NCBI GenBank assembly: GCA_959347315.1
Contig: OY365814.1
Coordinates: 34,143,213 to 34,207,212 of the forward strand
DNA from: Bimastos eiseni
Taxonomy: Eukaryota; Annelida; Clitellata; Crassiclitellata; Lumbricidae
DNA: 64,000 nucleotides
Direction of reading: 5' to 3'
Shown here: positions 1-16,919 of the stretch, in pieces
Layout: each line of letters starts with the position of its first letter
How positions within the stretch are numbered: the stretch's first letter is position 1
Notes under the pieces: model-generated
Databases searched by the model: none
Seen by the model: the letters and a program-made list of their open reading frames with translations, nothing else
What the model was told of the DNA's origin: nothing
Position numbers and translations under genes: made by a program

Positions 1-487
1 ATTTTGTCACAGAGTCTAGACAATATTGAGCTTTACAAGAAAGCAGCTGTTGAGTAAACCAACTCGAATATAGTATCACGCACTCTTTTAATGAAATATT
101 GAAAGTTATTTCGCCATAAGCCCAACTTTAGGCACATTGCAGATTCGGACAATTGCAGTAGGCCTAGGTAGGCCTAGGCTATGACTTGTAGATTAGGCCA
201 CCGATCACGATTCAGCTTATATCAACAAGATTGTCGATTTCAACCACAATGGAATCATTGAATAGTTGTAAGGAATCGTTCCATTATAGATACATTTTTC
301 GGTATCCCTCACACATCCGGGTAATTCTAAAAAGGAAGGCCTTGGCTATTCGGAAAAATGTCGCTGCATGTACAACAAGAATTATTCTATAGTGCTCAGT
401 AAACGTGGGTGTAGTTCACCCTCAAAACGTCCAGCAATCCATCAACCCATGGCACCATGACAACCGGTTACCATGGCAACGGCGGGT
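1..487. other. Intergenic, no gene seen
   Basis: No supported coding region. A doubled TAGGCCTA motif lies at about 162-180. The stretch next to 488 is the 3' flank of the minus-strand gene at 488-784; an ATTAAA-type signal on the minus strand near 88-93 could serve it, but this is weak. Confidence 0.5.
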
Positions 488-784
488 CTAGTACCAATCG
501 TCCGGGGTCATGTAGTTGTTGTGCATGTAGCGGAGTTTGTGGACGTCTGGCACGGGCAGAGGTGGATAGGGCACGAAGGGCTGGACGACACCACTTCCTC
601 GAAGGGCGTTCTCGAGGGCCTCCTGTTGACGCCGACGGTAGATGGCCCCGCAGCGTCCGCCGACCGGTTGGATGTCCTCCGACTTGGAGCACGCAATGAC
701 GTTGGTGCCTGTCTTGGACTTCCGCTTTCCCGACAGACCGCAGTACTCCTCCTTATACTCACTGATTTTTCCTCCGCTAGCCAT
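488..784 (-). CDS. Small one-exon protein, unknown function (98 aa)
   Basis: I do not recognise this protein. The minus-strand frame from ATG at 784 to TAG at 488 is uninterrupted, clearly richer in G and C than the AT-rich surroundings, and has a strong start context (CAACATGG). It encodes a basic N-terminal half with MASGGKISEYKEEYCGLSGK at the start, a middle with IYRRRQQEALENAL, a proline-rich stretch PFVPYPPLPVP, and an aromatic, acidic end MTPDDWY. There is no signal peptide or membrane segment. Overlapping frames on both strands are open too, but this one has the best start and the most natural composition. It points away from KRR1, which starts 2.3 kb to the right. It could be a whole small gene or the last exon of a larger one. 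Confidence 0.6.
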   Translation of the reverse strand: MASGGKISEYKEEYCGLSGKRKSKTGTNVIACSKSEDIQPVGGRCGAIYRRRQQEALENALRGSGVVQPFVPYPPLPVPDVHKLRYMHNNYMTPDDWY

Positions 785-837
785 GTTGCAGTTTATCTGC
801 GTATGATCAATGAATCGACGAATCTATGAACACAATA

Positions 838-1110
838 AACAAATCAATCAATCAATATTTGAATCGATAAAAATGAATTAATCAATCAATCAATAGGTCA
901 GCCAGTCAGTTGGACAGTCAGCAAGGCAGCATCCACTGCCAGTCAGTCAGTCAGTCAGTCAATCAGTGACAGTCAGTTAGTCAGCGAATCAGTCAGTCAG
1001 TAAGTCAGTCAGCCAGCCAGCCAGCTAGTCAGTCAGTCAGTCAGTCAGCCAGTGAGACGGCCGATCGGTCGGTCGGTCAGTCGGTCGGTCTGTTTATCAA
1101 TCAATTTATC
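838..1110. repeat. Tetranucleotide repeat (AATC / CAGT / CGGT)
   Basis: AATC units give way to CAGT units and then CGGT units, all imperfect. The same AATC and CAGT motifs return at 18.3, 26.6, 28.7 and 39.4 kb. Confidence 0.85.
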
Positions 1111-1992
1111 GATCTGTCTTTCCCTCTCAAATGTCTGTGTACACTCCTTCTGAGATGATGATTCAGAAAATTTTCTGACAGTTTTCTGTCACAATTCAAA
1201 TAGAAATACGTATTTCCTGTTATTATGATAAATACCTTTTATTTACGATATGAAGTACGTTAGCGTTGACGATTATAGTTGAGCTGACTAGAATGCTAGA
1301 TAACAGTGCATGCGTTACCATGGAATCGTCCTTGAACTTCAACTATGTAAACATGCTTAGTCCTACATAGGGTCATTGTAAGCACTCGGTCGCAAGGTGG
1401 TAGCACAGATTTCGTGGCAGATGAATTCAATTTCCGCAGTATTCGTAACTTCGAAACTTCTAAGGCGCCACTCCTACGAGGTTTTGCGACAGTTCATCCT
1501 CTATCGCTGAACTCGCGACCACTGCTTGGAGCAATCAATCAGACCACGTGAATAAGAGAGACATCGAAACAGCTCAATATCTATCGTTTTAATCGTAGTC
1601 TTAATCTTAACCTTTCTACAGAGCCCACAAAAACGAAGTCTCGGGAACCAGCTCAATCACAGACGCTTAATCAAAACAGAATCGATAGGCAGAGGGTCAA
1701 ATGCAGAGAGTCAGGCAGGCAGATAAACAGACAGGCAGACGGCTAAGGTGTGGATAGTGTTTGGAGTTGAAATGGCGATCGAGGGAGGGAATGGGACGAG
1801 AGGGAATCAGGATAGGATTTGCGAAAGAGCAGTGTTTTCAGTTGTGAGTGAAAGACTTATGGGAGATAGCAAAAGGAGAGGTGTTTGTGAGTTCATAGGA
1901 TGGATCGGATATTTGTCTTATTGATGCTGGTAGGCCTATTGGCCTAAATTATGATTTTCAATTGCTTACTTTCTGAAGCCGATATATATAAA

Positions 1993-2042
<50 letters not shown>

Positions 2043-3083
2043 CTATTATTATTATTATTATTATTATGGGCATTATAATTGGTATCCTCATATAGAATGG
2101 AGACGTAATAAATTTATTACAATGAGTAAAACAGGAAAAATGAATTGGAAGATGGCTTTCATCTGCTAAGGTTATTCGTGTATGCATGTCTATATTATCT
2201 GCTAATGCTATTACAAATTTTGAAATAATTATGCACCTATCGTTGTGTACAGTGCTACAGCGCTTTATTGCCCTTGACACATCAAACACTCCACTTACTT
2301 GCTTAATCAATCACTGCACGACTTTCTAATGTTTTTTCTTATGTGGCGACTTCCTGTTGGCATGGCTTAACTTTTGTGTGATCGAATAACTAAGATTTTG
2401 CATTTAATGATTGTGTAATAGGGCACAACCTGGCTAGAAATTAAAGCGCACTGTTGCAGTTTATATCTCACGAAAACGAACGTTTTTAAAGACGTCTCTT
2501 GATTTTGACGTGTAAAAATGGGTCGCAGTCGATACAAGCAAGAGACGGGTAACCACAACATAAACACATGCTAATAATGTACATGTGATCTTAAAACTTC
2601 TTCAGCGTCACACAGAAGCCAGGCCAGGGAGACCAGCTTATGCACCGCTGCCGTGTCAGATAAAGTCCGCAATAGCCAGGCAGTTTAGCTTGCAGAAACA
2701 CATGGTAGAGGTTTTTCATAGCTGTTGAGAATAGAAGCTGGTACCATGTGCTTGACTTTAAAGTGGCGCTTTAGAAATTTGTGCGATTGCAATCACGTTC
2801 TAAATATTTATTTTAGAATGGGATAATTCATTATATCACTCATCTCAAGATGTGTGGAATAATGAACTGATAATGATGATGACGATGATGGAATAGACTA
2901 AAATACTTGGGTGTCTAACTTGTGTTCACTTGGAAACAGTTTCGCTTTTCTGTGACCTATCTTATTACAGAAATTGTTATCATTATAATAACACAATCCG
3001 TCCCAGAAAAATACTATCCCTGATTTTTAGATGTGCCTTGTGTTAATTGTAATGGTATTTTCAAGAGCTAAATGTTTGTTTTC
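1111..3083. other. Intergenic, no gene seen; TTA repeat inside
   Basis: No open frame with coding character was found. A (TTA)n microsatellite lies at 1991-2067. The part closest to 3084 must hold the KRR1 promoter, but I see no TATA box or other clear element. Confidence 0.5.
1991..2067. repeat. (TTA)n microsatellite
   Basis: About 25 TTA units with two single-base interruptions. The Tyr-rich and Ile-rich frames across it are artefacts. Confidence 0.95.
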
Positions 3084-7933
<4,850 letters not shown>

Positions 7934-8813
7934 AGTAAGTTTTCTGGCTGCATTGTCATTATCAATGCGTAATTTTCATGACTATTATTATATGTATATT
8001 ATATTATTTATATAATATATATAAAAAAAGAGAAAAAGTATGTTGTAATACGGAATGGCTGATTGCTGATATTGTTCTCTCACTGTTAATATTGTTCTAT
8101 CACATAAAATCTGTTGGATGCCTCAGATTTGGCCAGCTACAGAAATATGTACACCACATCTTAAGGCAAACCTGTCCCCTTCAAGGCATTCGTGCATTTT
8201 CAGTGGTTGGACTATGCAAAATTGCATAAACCTTTTGCATGCATTTGAAAACTCTTCTTTTTTCACATATGCATGAAATATCATTTACATCAACCATGGT
8301 TTCAATGTAAGTTTGTTAGCTCCTCTAGCGAGTTTCTCTTTAGATGGCGCTATATACATTTCCAATTATTGTTACCATTTAAAATTATTCATGCCTCAGG
8401 TTCACATTTCGGTGCAACCTTGCGCACGTCGCATATTCTCATTTGTAAGGGTTTGGTTGGTAGTAGGTATCAGAGTGATGCAACCTAGAAGGCCCGAATG
8501 AATATTAAAAATGTTTTTGTTAATTGTATCTTGTGAAAGGACATTAGAAAATGCTATTGAAATGCAAACTTACCATTATATTACATTTTATATTTTGAAA
8601 AATATATTAGCATTTTTTTATTCACTTGTGTCTTTGAAACATTTTCTTTCGAAGGAAATCTTGGAGGAGTGCTCGTACTACATGGATGGATTTGGAACTG
8701 TGTCAATGACATGAATGTATTGGAGGACAGTTTCACTCTAGTTATTGTAACAATTGGTCGTTATCGATAATTTTAGTTGTCTTAATGAAGAGTTTGTTGT
8801 TCGTGATAATAAA
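7934..8813 (+). other. KRR1 3' region
   Basis: A strong donor (AAAGTAAGT) sits just after the stop, so an intron in the 3' UTR is possible. AATAAA is at 8808-8813. No further coding exon was recognised. Confidence 0.4.
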
Positions 8814-10184
8814 AAATATTCACGATAACTTGTTGATGTTTTTCATTTGTGACACTACTCGAGCTTCATGGTAAATGTATTGTGATGTAAACACTTTGAC
8901 TTGTTGATCATGTAATTGTAATCAAGTATTTATATAGTGCCAGTTTAAGTCAGAGGTTCTACAACAAACCCCTGTAATGTAATTTGAACTGTCAGTAGAA
9001 TTGCTGAAAGATTTGGCAATAAACAGAGTTTAAACATTTTAAAATATATTGGAAATTGCATGAAATTCCTCCATGTTAACTGCTCAGAACGAGGTTTTTC
9101 TCCTTTGTGTTAATTAAGATTAATTAACATTTTAACAACAAGAATGTACTAAAATCGACTGGGAAAGCAATGTGTCCCTTTGTAAAAGCACGAAATGATC
9201 TTAAAATCCAGAAACAAACAGGACACAGGGTCCATTTAAATTCATCTTTACCATGTGCAATATTGCTTTCCTCAAAACAGAACCACCGGAATAACTAGCA
9301 ATCAAATAACTTAACATTTACAGATTTCAATCATATGAAAGTACATGTATTTTGCGTTGGAGATAATCCATAAACGACGTCCGAGGGGTGTAACCCAAAT
9401 GCAAAGTCATATAAAATGGAAGGGGTAAGACCCGATGCATTTAATTTGGTACATAGAGTTATTTTGATGTATACAGCCAGTCCTTCTACAGTCCTAAACA
9501 CTAGTATCATTCAGACGGCATACTACTGGAAGAGAAACATCTTTAAAATAGTCTGCTACATTTGGCTTTCCTGTTCTTGCTCAATTGACTCGAACAGGTT
9601 TCCTTAGGACCTAGGGGTGGCACTATTTAGACTTTCCAGGAAAAATTAGTAATGCAGTTGTAAATGCAAGAACATCTTATGGAAACAAAATTCTAAAAGC
9701 ATGTCCATTATTGTCATTCTTTTATCATAGACTCCTGACCTGGAATCAATCGGTGGCTCTTAGCAATCGAGCGAGGGGTTTGCTATGCAGTAACCATCCC
9801 AAGTTCAGCCTGCATTACTAGGCAATTAGCTCCAGGGGTGAACAATTTATCTGAACTTAAATAAAGCACACTGAAATTAGCAAACATGAAATTGATTTAA
9901 TTATGGACAAACAAACGTCCGATTACAATGACATTTGCAAGAACAGCAAACAACACATAGACAATGTTTACACAGTTCTTGAGATGCCAACAAGTTAATA
10001 AATATCTAGCCTCTAGTGTATTTGCAGTTTTCCCATTTTGCATCTTAAAAATTATGTACAGGATCCTTCAAAATACAAAAGACCATGAACTGACAACAAG
10101 TCATTCATTGACATACTGACAATTCTCTATCCAACTCATCCTATTGTCACGCTTACTTTAAATCGGACGTTTCCTATTATGCGT
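8814..10184. other. Intergenic between convergent KRR1 and fucosyltransferase
   Basis: AT-rich without a supported gene. It holds SINE pieces on the minus strand: a tail at about 8925-8990 (TATTTATATAGTGCC) and a body piece at about 9757-9840. Confidence 0.5.
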
Positions 10185-10555
10185 TGTTGCAGTAATTAAA
10201 ATAATAAACAACACCCTTTCATCTTACCTTTTGATAAATAAAAATAACTTCTTGCTACAATAATTAAAATAATGACACCCTTTCGTGTTACCTTTTGTCG
10301 CAGTACTTACAGTAATAATACTAAAAATCTTTTGTTGCAATAATTAAAACGAAAAAGATGCATTTTATGTTACCTTTTGTTAAAGTAATTAAAATAATAA
10401 GGACACCTTCATGTTACCTTATTTTACAATAATTAAAACAATAAAGATACCATTTTGTGTTACCTATTGTTACAGTAATTAAAATACTGATTACACCCTT
10501 TCATGTTAATAAGGAGTAAGGAGACCCTTCACGTTACCTGCTGACATGACTGCAA
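10185..10555. repeat. Minisatellite, unit about 50-60 bp, diverged
   Basis: The motif ACACCCTTTCATGTTACC followed by TTTTGTTACAGTAATTAAAA recurs about seven times with substitutions and indels. It lies downstream of the fucosyltransferase stop. Confidence 0.85.
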
Positions 10556-11309
10556 TTCCTGAGTATATATATTTATCAACAACTACATAAAAATCCTAAA
10601 AAGTAAAAATGAAACATCAAACTAACAAAATTTTTGAGATAATAACAAGATGAATTTTCAGTAAAGATCATATAAGCATAATTATTAGTTGGATTTATAT
10701 AGCTCCTCAAGTCCACTCCAAATGTGTTTTCGTGATCCTCTATTCAACTCGTACATACACCAAAGCACAAAAGTAATACATTGCCTTACGGTTACCCTTT
10801 TAAATTTACCAAATGCCTGGATGACTGAGCTGGTTCAGATGGGCTCATATTCCAAGAACGGTCCACCTATGTCCAAGTACTGCAACAATGTAATGTAATA
10901 AAACAAATATATACTGCAGTAGCAACTTCCCAAAGTGCAAAGTTCCCAACATGTATCTCCAATGCTATGCAATACACCCACATACATGTATAGCAGTAAG
11001 TCATCATAAAATAATACATAGCACCATTCTAAGGTTCCTACACATGCTGCAGTTAATGTATTGTAATAAATATAAAAAATAGTGTTCAGCCAGTAAAATC
11101 TTGTTGGGGCACCCATATTGTATGGTTCAAGGAAATTGTTTCAAACATCTTACGATTGGTACATCTAGTAATTTGATTTGATCAAGGTTCAGAACACAAC
11201 TGAACTTCATATTGCACTCTATTCAAACTTCAGAATTGCATGGAACATTGATGTCTCATCGAGTAGCTGTTCGCGAAGATCTTTGTTCAAGATCCCTATA
11301 AGGCGATCA

Positions 11310-11386
11310 CTTGAGTATGGGCTTGAACCTGTACCTCCATCTTACAAGTCAAGTGCTCTATCCATTCAGATACTCTGCCACTCTAC
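11310..11386 (-). mobile_element. tRNA-like SINE head
   Basis: On the minus strand an A-box-like TGGCAGAGTATC (11380-11369) and a B-box-like GGTTCAAGCCC (11329-11319) are about 50 bases apart. The intervening arms do not fold into a clean tRNA cloverleaf, so it is called a tRNA-derived element rather than a tRNA gene. It ends next to the fucosyltransferase stop and so falls in its 3' UTR. Confidence 0.6.
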
Positions 11387-11389
11387 CCG

Positions 11390-12421
11390 TTACAATCCGA
11401 TCCAAGTTGGCGGAAAGTAATCCATGTGGCTAGTAGTTAACGCCAGGACCGACCCGTTCCGTGGCCAGTCCTTGTAGTAAACGGTGATACCATTTGCCAG
11501 CCAGGCTGACCACCATCCAAACGTACCCACAGTGATGATGCTGTGATCGCAGAGGGATAGAACTGCCATGTCCAACTCGGGTTGACCAGTCGCTACAAAA
11601 ACTACGTCTGTACGATTTTGTAGTGCGTCCCGAGACCAGTCAAAACTATCGCTACATACCACGAAAATCATTGGTTTGTTTGGGAAGCGTTCTTTGAGAC
11701 ATCCGATTGCCCGACCGAGGTAGCCTTCATCGGCAACCTTGTAGCCCTTCTTGCGCAACTCCAGGTTTTCAACCATATTGCCTCGCCGAATGTGAAGACC
11801 AATTTTGATTACTTCGTTTGAGCAACTATGGCAGACCACGTGGCTTTCAACGCTCTGTGTTAAAACTTCACGAGCGCGTCTGAGGAGATCATATTCAAAA
11901 GTAAACAACTGTCGGATTTCGTTTTCTCTACCCTTGAAGTACCGCCACGACTGGAGAAAACGTCCTACCACCACGTTATGCCCAACCGGAAGATCAGTCA
12001 CTAGAGGGTCGTAAACCGCGTAGGAGGTCTCCTGACGTGCCTGTGCCTTGAAGTATCGAAGCAAAGCGTCTGCACTGCATCTGTGTATTTTTTCCAGACG
12101 GAAAACTTTTAATATGAATGTATTTCGATCGACACACAGCACGCGATTCGCATTTGATCGCATTATGCCGTACGTGGAGGCCAGTGCAAACATCTCGTTG
12201 CCCATTCCCCATCGATCGGACAGGTAGAAGGTCACCAGAGTCCTGTTCTCCGATAGAATCTCCGTTTCTACGATATCGTCTACAAGTCGTAAGAGATGGG
12301 CCACAGCTGCAGCGAAGGCGATAATCACCACGGTCAGAACGCAGAACGCACAAATTTTAAATTTCAGACGTTTGAGGCTGTTCAAACGTCTAATTTTTCG
12401 CAGCAAATGATGCGGTCTCAT
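11390..12421 (-). CDS. GT11 galactoside alpha-1,2-fucosyltransferase (FUT1/FUT2-like)
   Basis: The family transfers fucose from GDP-fucose to terminal galactose (alpha-1,2) in the Golgi, making H-type glycans. The single-exon frame from ATG 12421 encodes 343 residues. The order is type II: a short basic cytosolic tail, one membrane helix at about 25-44 (ICAFCVLTVVIIAFAAAVA), then the lumenal catalytic domain. GT11 landmarks are RWGMGNEMF at about 70-78, HIRRGN at about 210-215, FVVCSD, and LCDHSIITVGTFGWWSAWL at about 290-308, ending YFPPTWIGL. N-glycosylation sites include NRT and NGS. The usual HVRRGD motif reads HIRRGN here. An in-frame TTG nine bases upstream is not used as start. The gene is convergent with KRR1. 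Exact acceptor specificity cannot be read from sequence. Confidence 0.92.
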   Translation of the reverse strand: MRPHHLLRKIRRLNSLKRLKFKICAFCVLTVVIIAFAAAVAHLLRLVDDIVETEILSENRTLVTFYLSDRWGMGNEMFALASTYGIMRSNANRVLCVDRNTFILKVFRLEKIHRCSADALLRYFKAQARQETSYAVYDPLVTDLPVGHNVVVGRFLQSWRYFKGRENEIRQLFTFEYDLLRRAREVLTQSVESHVVCHSCSNEVIKIGLHIRRGNMVENLELRKKGYKVADEGYLGRAIGCLKERFPNKPMIFVVCSDSFDWSRDALQNRTDVVFVATGQPELDMAVLSLCDHSIITVGTFGWWSAWLANGITVYYKDWPRNGSVLALTTSHMDYFPPTWIGL

Positions 12422-14690
12422 CACTGGCAAAAGTTACTAACCAAACTCATGCTACTTACGAACATAATCCGAAGAACTTAAATCAAACTACTTTTGGCCA
12501 TACGCTGCTTTCATTCGAAAAGGCAAACAAAGCAGCACCTACTCTTCCTCGCAAAATTATTCGAAAGCGCAAAAATATTGAACAAATAAGTAAGATAAAA
12601 TTGGCCACGATTTTCTGAAAAATTAAAAACAATGTGTCAGCTTTTAGCAATCCAGTAAACTTCAATAGAACTTTTAATGCACTTAAATTTGGTCTGATTG
12701 CTAGACTCGTAGAAGTGTTAGTTGTAATTATGTTTTGTGATTGCTAGCTATGATTATTGTATGAGTGTAGACCTACGTTATTTTACTCTAACTACTTTGA
12801 GGATGTCTAATTGCTTGATATGCTTATTTTGAGTGTACATTTTTTGAACGTTCATATTATAATGTGCCCGGAGTGCGTTTGCAAGCGGTTCAATAAAGTA
12901 CATACTTACTTACTTTTACTTATTTATTTATTGTTATCATCACACAGCTATTTTGCATTGTAACAAACCTTCCTGGGCCGCAAAGCCGCTTCAGTTTGTT
13001 TACGATATCCATTATAAAATTCTGATAAAACTTTACTTTTCTAAGCAATCATAATATTCGAGATCCTGAAAGCCGTGGCTAACGAAACAACAAGGCTTAG
13101 TTGAATAACTTTAAAAATATTCGAATTAATTTTTAAACATAGAATTAACGGAGAAACGAAAATTTGGCAGTCACAACAACGGCGCCGTGACTAGGGTCTG
13201 TTTATAGAAAGTCAATAATTTTATAATATTAAATTGTAGGCTATTTTGGAGAACAACTGTAAATTTAGGTTTATCGAAACCGGTTTTATGGTGTGAAATA
13301 CACAAATTAAGCGGTTATAATTATGTATTGCTGGAGCACATCAACACTCTGCAGATTACCATAATTGAAAATTTATATGACTTCTTTTGTTTCAGGCGCA
13401 TTCATTATAGGCATAATTGCCAGCTTCTAATTAAGCACAATTCTTTTCATACATAGGCCTACAACTTCCACTTAAGCACAATTCTTTTCATCACATTGAT
13501 CATCCATTTGGTCACAATTCTTTTCGTCACAGCCAGCATCTACTTGTGCATCGTTCTCGTCATCAAAGCATGCAGCTTCCAGTTTAAACAGCTGTAACAA
13601 CAGTTGTTATTAAGTTAAATATTTTACAGGGTGTTCACGTTTTTTGCTATTAAATAAATATTTTTATATTATGTTGATGCACTGCAGTAGGCTAATACCG
13701 AGCGATAATAGGCCTAAAAACAACTGCATGGCCCATAAGGCATATGAAATAATTGGCTTGCATCGTATTAACAAAAAGTAATAGGCCTACATGGCATCAG
13801 CTTCGTAAATTTCTTATGAGGCGGAAAATGTGCAAACATCTTAATTGGAAGATTGTGACGTCACGATAGAGTGATCTATGACGTCGAATTTCCCTCGGCA
13901 TCTGGATTTCACTAATAGTAATTGAAGTTGCATTTTCAAAGGTTAGCCGAAGCATATACGCACAGACGCGGTTATCTAATGTTTCAACGCGGTCAGACAC
14001 GTTTTATACCGCGTTGATAGAGTGATTCGTTGGAACTACAAATGTCGGTCAGGTCAATGTTTATTTACTCGAACAATTAGGTTCTAAAGAGAAGCGGGAT
14101 CCGCTGGGAGGAAGGGTAGGGATACAAAATCTTGAATTTTTGGACTGAATAAACCCTATGGTTGTTGATATTAACTTATAGGCCTATGTGCCGAGTTCTT
14201 TCTTAGTTACAGGGCTTATTTCGACCAAATTGCAAGCTAAGCCTCTTCAAACAGAGCCAGTGAAATTAATAAAACATAGTTTGTAAAAGAATGTTACGCA
14301 GATATTAAACTTTTGTTGAGCAATAATTTGTCTTGCAGGTTTTTTTAGAGCGTGCACATATGGCTGTTACAAACGGTGCTCTATATAAATGGTCGTTAGG
14401 CGTATTACAATTGGAATGATAATAACAGGGTGATGGGTCTGCAGTAGTGCATGCAAATTTATGAATCCTAGATAGTGATGTAATTATTATTAACAATTGA
14501 CTGTATTTTTTTACACACAGTAACCCCGTCAAATACACCGATCTGACAATGTGCTCTATGTAATTGGTCACCAACTGCTAGCATTTTTTGCACCACGCGA
14601 TCTCGCTGCTTGTTCAAAGGCTGTGCATGGCTGCATCGGATGTACGCTATAAGGTACAGAGAAGATAAATGAAGGTCTACCAGAGACCAA
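12422..14690. other. Intergenic, no gene seen
   Basis: The fucosyltransferase promoter should lie here. Several TAGGCCTA-type palindromes occur (13451, 13705, 13783, 14178). A short SINE tail remnant GGTGCTCTATATAAATGG is near 14375. No coding region is supported. Confidence 0.5.
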
Positions 14691-14696
14691 AGACAA

Positions 14697-14805
14697 GCAC
14701 CGGCAGCGGATGCAGAGGCTCTGCCAGCACCGGCACTGGTACTGGCACCGGCGCTGGTACCGGCGCTGGCACCGGCACTGGTACTGGCACCGGCAGCGCA
14801 GTAAA
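14697..14805. repeat. GC-rich GGCACTGGTACC-type minisatellite
   Basis: Six- and twelve-base units based on GGCACC/GGTACT/GGCGCT. It yields GTGTGAGT-like frames on plus and Ala/Ser or Pro/Val frames on minus; composition alone explains them. Confidence 0.85.
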
Positions 14806-15183
14806 AGACCAAGGCGGCGTCTTGAAAGAAAACAGCGGTGACATCAAAGCAAGGAGACCGCAATCGCAGTCAGCCAAAGGATGCAGAAGACCGGTAAAGT
14901 AAAGACAGAACAGTCACATTACTCTTCGGGCAACATGTGCATCTGGAGTACATACAGGGAAATTTCTTTTTATGATTGCTTGAGTAAGGGGGAAGACAAG
15001 CGTTCGGAGCTGATCTTAGTTTGCTCCACAACTTTTGGAGCTAACTCAGATCGTTCGAATTGAACTTTAGATGTTTGATTCATGTCGAACTATGTCTAAT
15101 TTATAAGGGTAAAAGATTATTGTGGAAAAAACAGTAGTTTCTATATAAGGAAGTCAACAATGGTATGTGTAAACAGTTACATT
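14806..15183. other. No gene seen
   Basis: AT-rich spacer between the minisatellite and a SINE. Confidence 0.4.
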
Positions 15184-15401
15184 GCAATACAATACAATTG
15201 AAATTTGATACCGCTCTTCTTCCAACATCTTTTGCTCAGAAGTGCATACACACGCCTCGACGGCGAGAGCAATTTTGCGCAAAGGACTTGCTCAAGGTCT
15301 CTACACAGTGACTGACGCCTCGGACGAGGGTCGAACCCGCTTACTCAACGCACACTGAGCGTTACGGGCCGACTGCTCTAGCCAATCGGCCACCGTGTCA
15401 C
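15184..15401 (-). mobile_element. Near-complete tRNA-derived SINE
   Basis: Read on the minus strand, the head carries an A box TGGCCGATTGG (15392-15382) and a B box GGTTCGACCCT (15337-15327). The body runs GTCACTGTGTAGAGACCTTG to the tail ATGTTGGAAGAAGAGCGGTA. Body copies at 3750-3927 and 62776-62940 confirm that it is dispersed. Confidence 0.85.
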
Positions 15402-15518
15402 ATTTATCTAGTTACCTATCCATCGATCCAGACGGGTTAATTCATTGCAGGATGAACAAGATGAAGTGCGGTCCTGCTAGAAAACTCTGTACACTTTCGC
15501 AGTTATAAATCAGTTACA

Positions 15519-15571
15519 TCACACGCGCGCGCACATGCACACACAAGCAAACAAACACACACACACACACC
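15519..15571. repeat. (CA)n / (CG)n microsatellite
   Basis: Alternating CA and CG dinucleotides with short interruptions. Confidence 0.8.
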
Positions 15572-16000
15572 TTCAAAGGCGATCTCATTAGATCTGCTGT
15601 ATCGGAGTCATATAGCTATCATTTGCCAACGAAGTGTGACATATTCACCATAAAATCATTTGTGTTTCAATTCTTTCAGGACTGTCCTCTCACGAGAATT
15701 TCGCCTTTCTGTCCTGCCCGTTCGCACCTCGTTGGCTCGCACCTCGTTCCGCCCCGCCGACCACCCGCTCCAATTGACGGTGGGTCACCAACGACTCACA
15801 GTAACTTAATTCATCATTGCCAAACCAAGATCATTGTTGGGCATACAGAAAACCGTTCAAATGATTTTCTGCCAACTTGTTGTAACGTCGTGTAACATAA
15901 TTTAAAGTTAAGCTACTGGAGCAATGGGCAGAATCCGTTGAAGATGAGTGCCTCATGCCTATGACGCGCTCTAGAACAGGATTCCACGAAAAATTGTCCA

Positions 16001-16210
16001 GAGGAAAATGGTTCACCGACAAATGGTTCACCGACAAATGGTTCACCGACAAATGGTTCAAGAACAAATAATGGACAGCAAATGGTTCACCGACAAATGG
16101 TTCACCGACAAATGGTTCACCGACAAATGGTTCAAGAACAAATAATGGACAGCAAATGGTTCATCGACAAATAGTTGACGACAAATGGTTCGCGTGCAAA
16201 AGGTTCACGA
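16001..16210. repeat. Minisatellite, unit ATGGTTCACCGACAA
   Basis: A 15-base unit repeats, with a longer block (ATGGTTCAAGAACAAATAATGGACAGCAA) that itself recurs. A diverged relative lies at 56985-57140. Confidence 0.9.
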
Positions 16211-16429
16211 CCCAAAGGTCATTATTCGCCCCTTGTATCTGGTAAAACAGAAGTTTGATTGATGATTACAATAACAATAATAATTTTGTTGATTCAATTA
16301 CCTGAGGTCCATTTAATAAAGTTCCGCATGATTTCATCTTTCTCTATGTCCTTCTTTTTCAGTTTATTTCGCTTTGTAATTAATTGATTTCGTTTAATGT
16401 TTAGCCTGGGTCGTGGAAGATCCGGCCAT

Positions 16430-16800
16430 TCGTCAGCTCTACTGTGGAGCGGTCAGTATACTGGCAATAAGTTCTAGAATAGCTAAACAAGATATCGTAG
16501 TCTAAATAGAGCATCTAAAATAGGTTCTAGAAGGCAAGGCAAGACATAGAACAGGTATATAGGCTTCGGAAGAGATAGGCGAGATATCAAACATCTAAAA
16601 TAGGTTACAGAATAATACTACATGATACAGAACATGTTAATAGGTTCCAGAATAGCTTTGCAAGCTTTAGAACAGCCAACAAGATCTGGATATGCTAAAC
16701 AAGTTTTTTGAGAAGCTTAACAAGCTTTTGATTAGACAAACAGGATCCAGAACAGCAAATCAAGTTCTAGAACAGCTAAACAAGACAATTGAAGAGAAAA
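16430..16800. repeat. Diverged minisatellite around GGTTCTAGAA...AGCTAAACAAG
   Basis: Units of about 20-24 bases keep TTCTAGAA or TTCCAGAA and GCTAAACAAG cores but have drifted. Confidence 0.6.
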
Positions 16801-16919
16801 GAAAAATAATTGATTAGACAAGACCAGACATTAAAATACAAAACAAAGAAAAACAGCATGATACAATACAAGCAATTGTAGACAAGAGACAGTGGTACAT
16901 TTTATGGTTTTCTGAAAAC

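Noticed and set aside
473..829. Plus-strand frame of 118 codons over the small gene
   Set aside because: Start and composition are less natural than the minus-strand frame; not fully excluded.
14468..14902. Ala/Ser/Gly-rich minus frame and Thr/Gly-rich plus frame
   Set aside because: Explained by the GGCACTGGTACC minisatellite; no further support.
15326..15401. Functional tRNA gene
   Set aside because: A and B boxes are present but the arms do not pair as a cloverleaf and a SINE body follows.
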